21,474 nt of DNA from Tubiluchus corallicola (taxonomy: Eukaryota; Priapulida; Priapulimorpha; Priapulimorphida; Tubiluchidae): positions 1 to 21,474 of the forward strand of contig JAQGDQ010001906.1 of assembly GCA_030141605.1 (NCBI GenBank), given 5' to 3'. The notes under the pieces are model-generated. The model was given only the letters and a program-made list of their open reading frames with translations, did no database searches and was not told where the DNA came from. This document shows positions 18,452-21,474 of this stretch, in pieces. Made by a program: the position numbers and the translations under genes. Positions within the stretch are counted from its first letter, which is position 1; every line of letters starts with the position of its first letter.

Positions 18452-19048
18452 TCACAATATCACGCATTTGTTTCGGCGCAGCGCCCCCTGTATCCGCACG
18501 GCCGTGGGTTTGTGGCCGTAGTCGATGTAGTCGACGGCTTTCATGATTTCCTTAAACAAGTTAACGATGTGCCAGTTGTACTTGGCGGAGCACTCGATGT
18601 ACGGACACTTCCAATGTTTCTTGACGATGTTTACCACCTCCCGCCGCTGCACGTCGCGCGAGTCGCGAGCGTCGTGCTTGTTGCCCACCACGAACACGGG
18701 AACGTTGTGCATGTTCCGACTCTCCACGATTTGTTCGCGAATGTTCTTGATGTACTGGAACGAGTCCTCCTGGGTTATGTCGAACACCAGCACGTAAGCG
18801 GTGGCGCTGCGGAGGCCGTAGAAGCGGAAGTCGGTCCACTCGTACAGCGAGTTGACCGGAAAATACGGAATGACCGGAAGATCGACGATCTTCAGTTCGT
18901 ATATGTGGTCGTTGATGATGACCGAAGGGTAGTAAGTTTGCTTCTGCGCGGTGGTCAAGTGTTCGTCGTCAAATTCATTGTAGACGAATTGACGAATGAT
19001 GGACGTCTTGCCAACTCCATGTGAGCCCAACACCACAACTTTAATCAT
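18452..19048 (-). CDS. RASL10: RASL10-type Ras-like small GTPase, complete, single exon in window
   Basis: The 198-residue protein has the order of a Ras-superfamily domain: P-loop GSHGVGKT (8-15), switch I region with TT at 32-33, a degenerate switch II DLPVIPYFPVNSLYEW (56-71), NKHD (123-126) for guanine recognition, CSAK (153-156), then GALRRNKCVIL at the end. The stretch after switch II, YVLVFD, KCPYIECSAKYNWHI and QGALRRN agree with RASL10A/B, a divergent Ras branch. The C-terminal CVIL after RRNK is a CAAX box; a final Leu favours geranylgeranylation and membrane attachment. The Ras Gly12 position is His10, and Gly60/Gln61 are Val59/Ile60, so GAP-stimulated hydrolysis is probably impaired. 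The ATG at 19046-19048 sits in GTTGCCATGA and gives the N-terminus expected for a short Ras. The frame has no intron; vertebrate RASL10 genes are, to my knowledge, multi-exon. Coding GC is clearly above its surroundings. Confidence 0.95.
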   Translation of the reverse strand: MIKVVVLGSHGVGKTSIIRQFVYNEFDDEHLTTAQKQTYYPSVIINDHIYELKIVDLPVIPYFPVNSLYEWTDFRFYGLRSATAYVLVFDITQEDSFQYIKNIREQIVESRNMHNVPVFVVGNKHDARDSRDVQRREVVNIVKKHWKCPYIECSAKYNWHIVNLFKEIMKAVDYIDYGHKPTAVRIQGALRRNKCVIL

Positions 19049-19680
19049 GGCAACACTGGATAAAAGTCACGTCTTCAAGTCACATTTAACACCAATGTTT
19101 TGATCACGGCAACACTGGATGTAAATTTTCTTCTTTAGGTCATATTTACCACCAAAACATTGATAATGGCAACACTGCATGCAAGATTACGTTATCAAAT
19201 CACATTTAACACCTCTAATTTAACCATGGCTACACTGGATGCAAAATTGTGTCATCAAGTCACATTTAATAAGATCACTCTTTGAGCATGGCAACACTGG
19301 GTGCAAGATTACGTCATCAAGTCACATTTAAACATCGCAAATTTGACCATGGCAACACTGGATGAAAAATACGTCATAAAGTCACATTTAAACATCGCAA
19401 ATTTGACCATGGCAACACTAGATGCAAGATTACGTTATCAAATCGCTTTTAATAACATCACACTTTGACCATGGCAACACTGGATGCAAGATTACGTCAT
19501 CAAGTCACATTTAATAAGATCACTCTTTGACCATGGCAACACTGGGTGCAAGACTACGTCATCAAGTCACATTTAATAAGATCACTCTTTGACCATGGCA
19601 ACACTAGATGCAAGACTACGTCATCAAGTCACATTTTACATCGAAAACTTTGATCATGGCAACACTGGATGGAAGTCACA
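19046..19680. repeat. 59-63 bp minisatellite, 11 units, overlapping the RASL10 start codon
   Basis: Units are recognised by CATGGCAACACTGG at 19046, 19105 (CACGG), 19165 (AATGG), 19225, 19288, 19348, 19408, 19470, 19532, 19594 and 19655. Typical units continue GATGCAAGATTACGTCATCA and AGTCACATTTAA. On the - strand each unit reads as leader CCAGTGTTGCC, then usually ATG, then codons like GTC AAA or ATC AAA, which mirrors the gene start ATG ATT AAA GTT. Most units then hit a stop after a few codons. The first unit contains the real RASL10 start, so the array is either the 5' UTR, a 5' intron, or promoter DNA. Confidence 0.93.
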
Positions 19681-19712
19681 CTTACCTGGAAGAAAAATGA
19701 AATTAAATTTCT
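19681..19712 (-). promoter_or_regulatory. Combined 3'/5' splice-site sequence upstream of RASL10
   Basis: On the - strand the sequence runs from a pyrimidine-rich tract TTTCATTTTTCTTCCAG straight into GTAAGTG, with the junction between 19686 and 19685. This matches the consensus of recursive (ratcheting) splice sites, Yn-N-YAG|GTRAGT. It could equally be an ordinary acceptor opening a 5' UTR exon, or an ordinary donor. It lies at the distal edge of the minisatellite. Confidence 0.4.
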
Positions 19713-20296
19713 GTAGAAACTTTCAGTTTAAAAAGAAAATCTACCGGGCGGTACTCAAGAAACAATTAGGCAACAAATAAATGAACCGTTGCTATTTTAC
19801 CATTCTTTTGGTGACCGAGCTTAGCATTGCTTAATTTTGGTTATTAAATAACACATCGAGAGTGTCGACCATTAAGCTTGCCAGCATCTGAAAATTCAAT
19901 GGAGTAAAGACGTCATAAATTTACCTGCTGCTGCTACACGCTAATTGTTCTTGGCGATACTGGGCTACCATACGATTGGCGAAAAGCTTAAAATGGCCTC
20001 GCGCACGTGGCGTTTAAGTACGTGGCCTTCCGTCTGCCTTTTGTCCCGAGTTTTAGTCCTCTGAGTCTGAGTCTAACCATATTGCACAGCCTTCCATTTT
20101 ATCAATATTATTGGAGGTGTGGAATGAGTTTAAAGGACAAGAAAAGGGGCACCTGAAGTAGGTTTCAGAAAAATCACTTTACAAATTACATCATTTTTAT
20201 GCGTATCGTACTAGCGGTGAAGGATTTTTTGTTTGTTTTTTTGAAATGTGCCTGTTCAGGGCGCCATTACATGACGTCACTATGCACAACGTAAAT
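19713..20296. other. Upstream flank of RASL10, nothing recognised
   Basis: Possible promoter or 5' UTR territory of RASL10. No TATA box or CpG-rich promoter stands out, though 20000-20050 (ggcctcgcgcacgtggcg and following) is locally GC-rich. A weak 5S-like phrase at about 19815-19850 was not considered sufficient. Confidence 0.35.
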
Positions 20297-20703
20297 CAGG
20301 GGAAGAAAAGGAAATGCTAAATTATGTCCCAAAAAACTTTCCATGCAAATCTATATTACTTAGCATTTCGCTTACCTGCTGGAAAGACTTATGTGACTAG
20401 AAAAGAAAATTATTAATTATTTAAAATGTTTTCACCAATTGGTAAAACGTCGCTGACTCACCCTCCAGGGTGCACCACTCACTAGCCAAAAACGTGTTTT
20501 TAATCTCATTAACAAGATGCAGTAATTTAAAATTTTAATTATCAACATGTATGCTACGAATGCTCTGATTATTTTTCAAACTTTACTTAATGTTATGTTA
20601 AACTTGTTTCAAAAGGCTTACCGTTAAAATGGCTGCGCCTAATGGTCAGTGCGGGAGTCTAAATTTACTAGTTTTTACAACGTTACTGTTAATACAAGCC
20701 CTG
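20297..20703 (+). repeat. Older dispersed repeat, copy 2
   Basis: 20297-20375 and 20591-20703 match 3268-3346 and 3803-3925 in the same order and orientation. The middle 215 bp have no counterpart in copy 1. An ATG in AAAATGGCTGCGCC opens a 112-codon frame in this copy and about 40 codons in copy 1. Only the first dozen or so residues (MAAPNG.-G.LNL) agree, so I treat it as transposon-derived rather than a host gene. A C10 run lies near 20819. Confidence 0.55.
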
Positions 20704-21104
20704 TGGACAATAAGACAGCGTGTAAGTGGCACAAATGTTATCAACCTTGTCCGTACACAATTGGTATGTATTCAAAAATGTTTAAAGGACTTAGGAGGCT
20801 TGAAATTAAACGTCCTCACCCCCCCCCCGCCTCGTACTGTTAGGGATCGTGGACTTCCCTTATTGCTGAAAATACGTTTGCTGTTATTGGATGAGGAGGT
20901 ACTGAATACAGAAGAGATTACTTCCTCCCAGGGTATTTGCACGTTGCATTATGATGAAGCGAAATAAAGGCAAAGCGACTGATCATATCAGCTCCTCGCT
21001 CCGTCCCTTGATTAAACCAAAGGCATATTGTGTCCATTGAAATCATCAACGCGCCGATATCAAAGCGGACAGGAATCATAGACCGGAAGTAATGAGCTTA
21101 TGAC

Positions 21105-21440
21105 GTAGATATTGATTTCCTCTTGTAATATATATTCATAATCTTATTCATTATCTTAGCAATAGCTGTATGACAATGTAGCAAAACACATAGCATTTCT
21201 ACGATATCTCGAAAAATGTATCTAAAAGTGTTTTAGCATACATGTTGGAGACAGAAGTGTTTTACCGTAGATATTGATATCATCTTGTAAGATATATTCA
21301 TAATCTTGCATGTATTCATAATCTTGCATATACATTCATAATCTTATTCATTATCTTATCACTAGCTGTATGACAATGTAGCAAAAAAATGTATCAAAAA
21401 TGTTTTAGCATAGATGTTGGAGTCAGCAGTGTTTTGTTAC
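21105..21440. repeat. Two-copy tandem duplication, about 160-175 bp
   Basis: Copy 1 (about 21105-21265) and copy 2 (about 21266-21440) share GTAGATATTGAT, TATTCATAATCTT, AGCTGTATGACAATGTAGCAA and TTTTAGCATA.ATGTTGGAG. Copy 2 additionally repeats the phrase TATTCATAATCTTGCAT internally and lacks about 25 bases present in copy 1 around the CGATATC phrase. No coding content. Confidence 0.8.
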
Positions 21441-21474
21441 CCACTTTTTTTGTAATTACTGTTTAAAAAATATC

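Noticed and set aside
18440-19024. Long + strand open frame (194 codons) opposite RASL10
   Set aside because: It is the antisense shadow of a conserved GTPase gene, with no recognisable domain; codon structure explains the absence of stops.
19815-19850. Third 5S-like fragment
   Set aside because: Only a few bases (ATTAAGCAATG on the - strand) agree; too weak.
20629-20967. 112-codon frame
   Set aside because: Starts in a dispersed repeat, runs through a C10 tract and shows no known domain.

Overview
The window looks like nuclear DNA of an invertebrate animal. It is AT-rich, its genes have GT-AG introns and AATAAA signals, its transposon remnants are of animal type (LTR, hAT-like, LINE tails, 5S-derived SINE-like pieces), and it carries a large load of tandem repeats. 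A lophotrochozoan such as a mollusc would fit, but the sequence does not settle the phylum. There is no sign of bacterial gene organisation.

Two protein-coding genes can be supported. The first, on the + strand at the left, is the 3' end of a hydroxymethylglutaryl-CoA synthase gene (HMGCS, mevalonate pathway). Its C-terminal exons lie at 1212-1321, 4043-4209 and most likely 5137-5211. A competing in-phase last exon starts at 4294, and a poly(A) signal lies at 5695. The catalytic N-terminal part lies left of the window. The second gene, on the - strand at 18452-19048, is a complete, uninterrupted 198-residue RASL10-type Ras-like GTPase ending in a CAAX box. The genes converge, with about 12.7 kb between them.

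HMGCS region (1-5700): the first internal intron holds a 12-copy 92-bp minisatellite with TTAGGG motifs. It also holds a solo LTR (2863-3226, 5-bp target duplication) whose U3 carries two perfect three-unit heat-shock elements before a TATA box, and a truncated hAT-like element inside an older dispersed repeat. The next intron holds a complete 502-bp hAT-like element. The 3' UTR contains a 5-copy 61-bp repeat.

Middle (5700-18400): no gene recognised. It contains two LINE reverse-transcriptase C-terminal tails, a cluster of short CTTATANNCGA motifs, a fold-back element (about 125-bp inverted ends around 23 copies of a 43-bp unit), two 5S rRNA-like pieces, and arrays with periods of 17-18, 33, 44 and 171 bp.

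RASL10 region (18250-19700): the start codon lies in the first unit of an 11-copy, 59-63 bp minisatellite. Its units copy the 5' leader plus the first codons of the gene. Just beyond the array is a combined acceptor/donor sequence resembling a recursive splice site. The right end (19700-21474) holds a second copy of the dispersed repeat and a two-copy tandem duplication.

No multi-gene system is visible. The unusual content lies in regulatory-looking mobile DNA and in repeat arrays coupled to the ends of genes.
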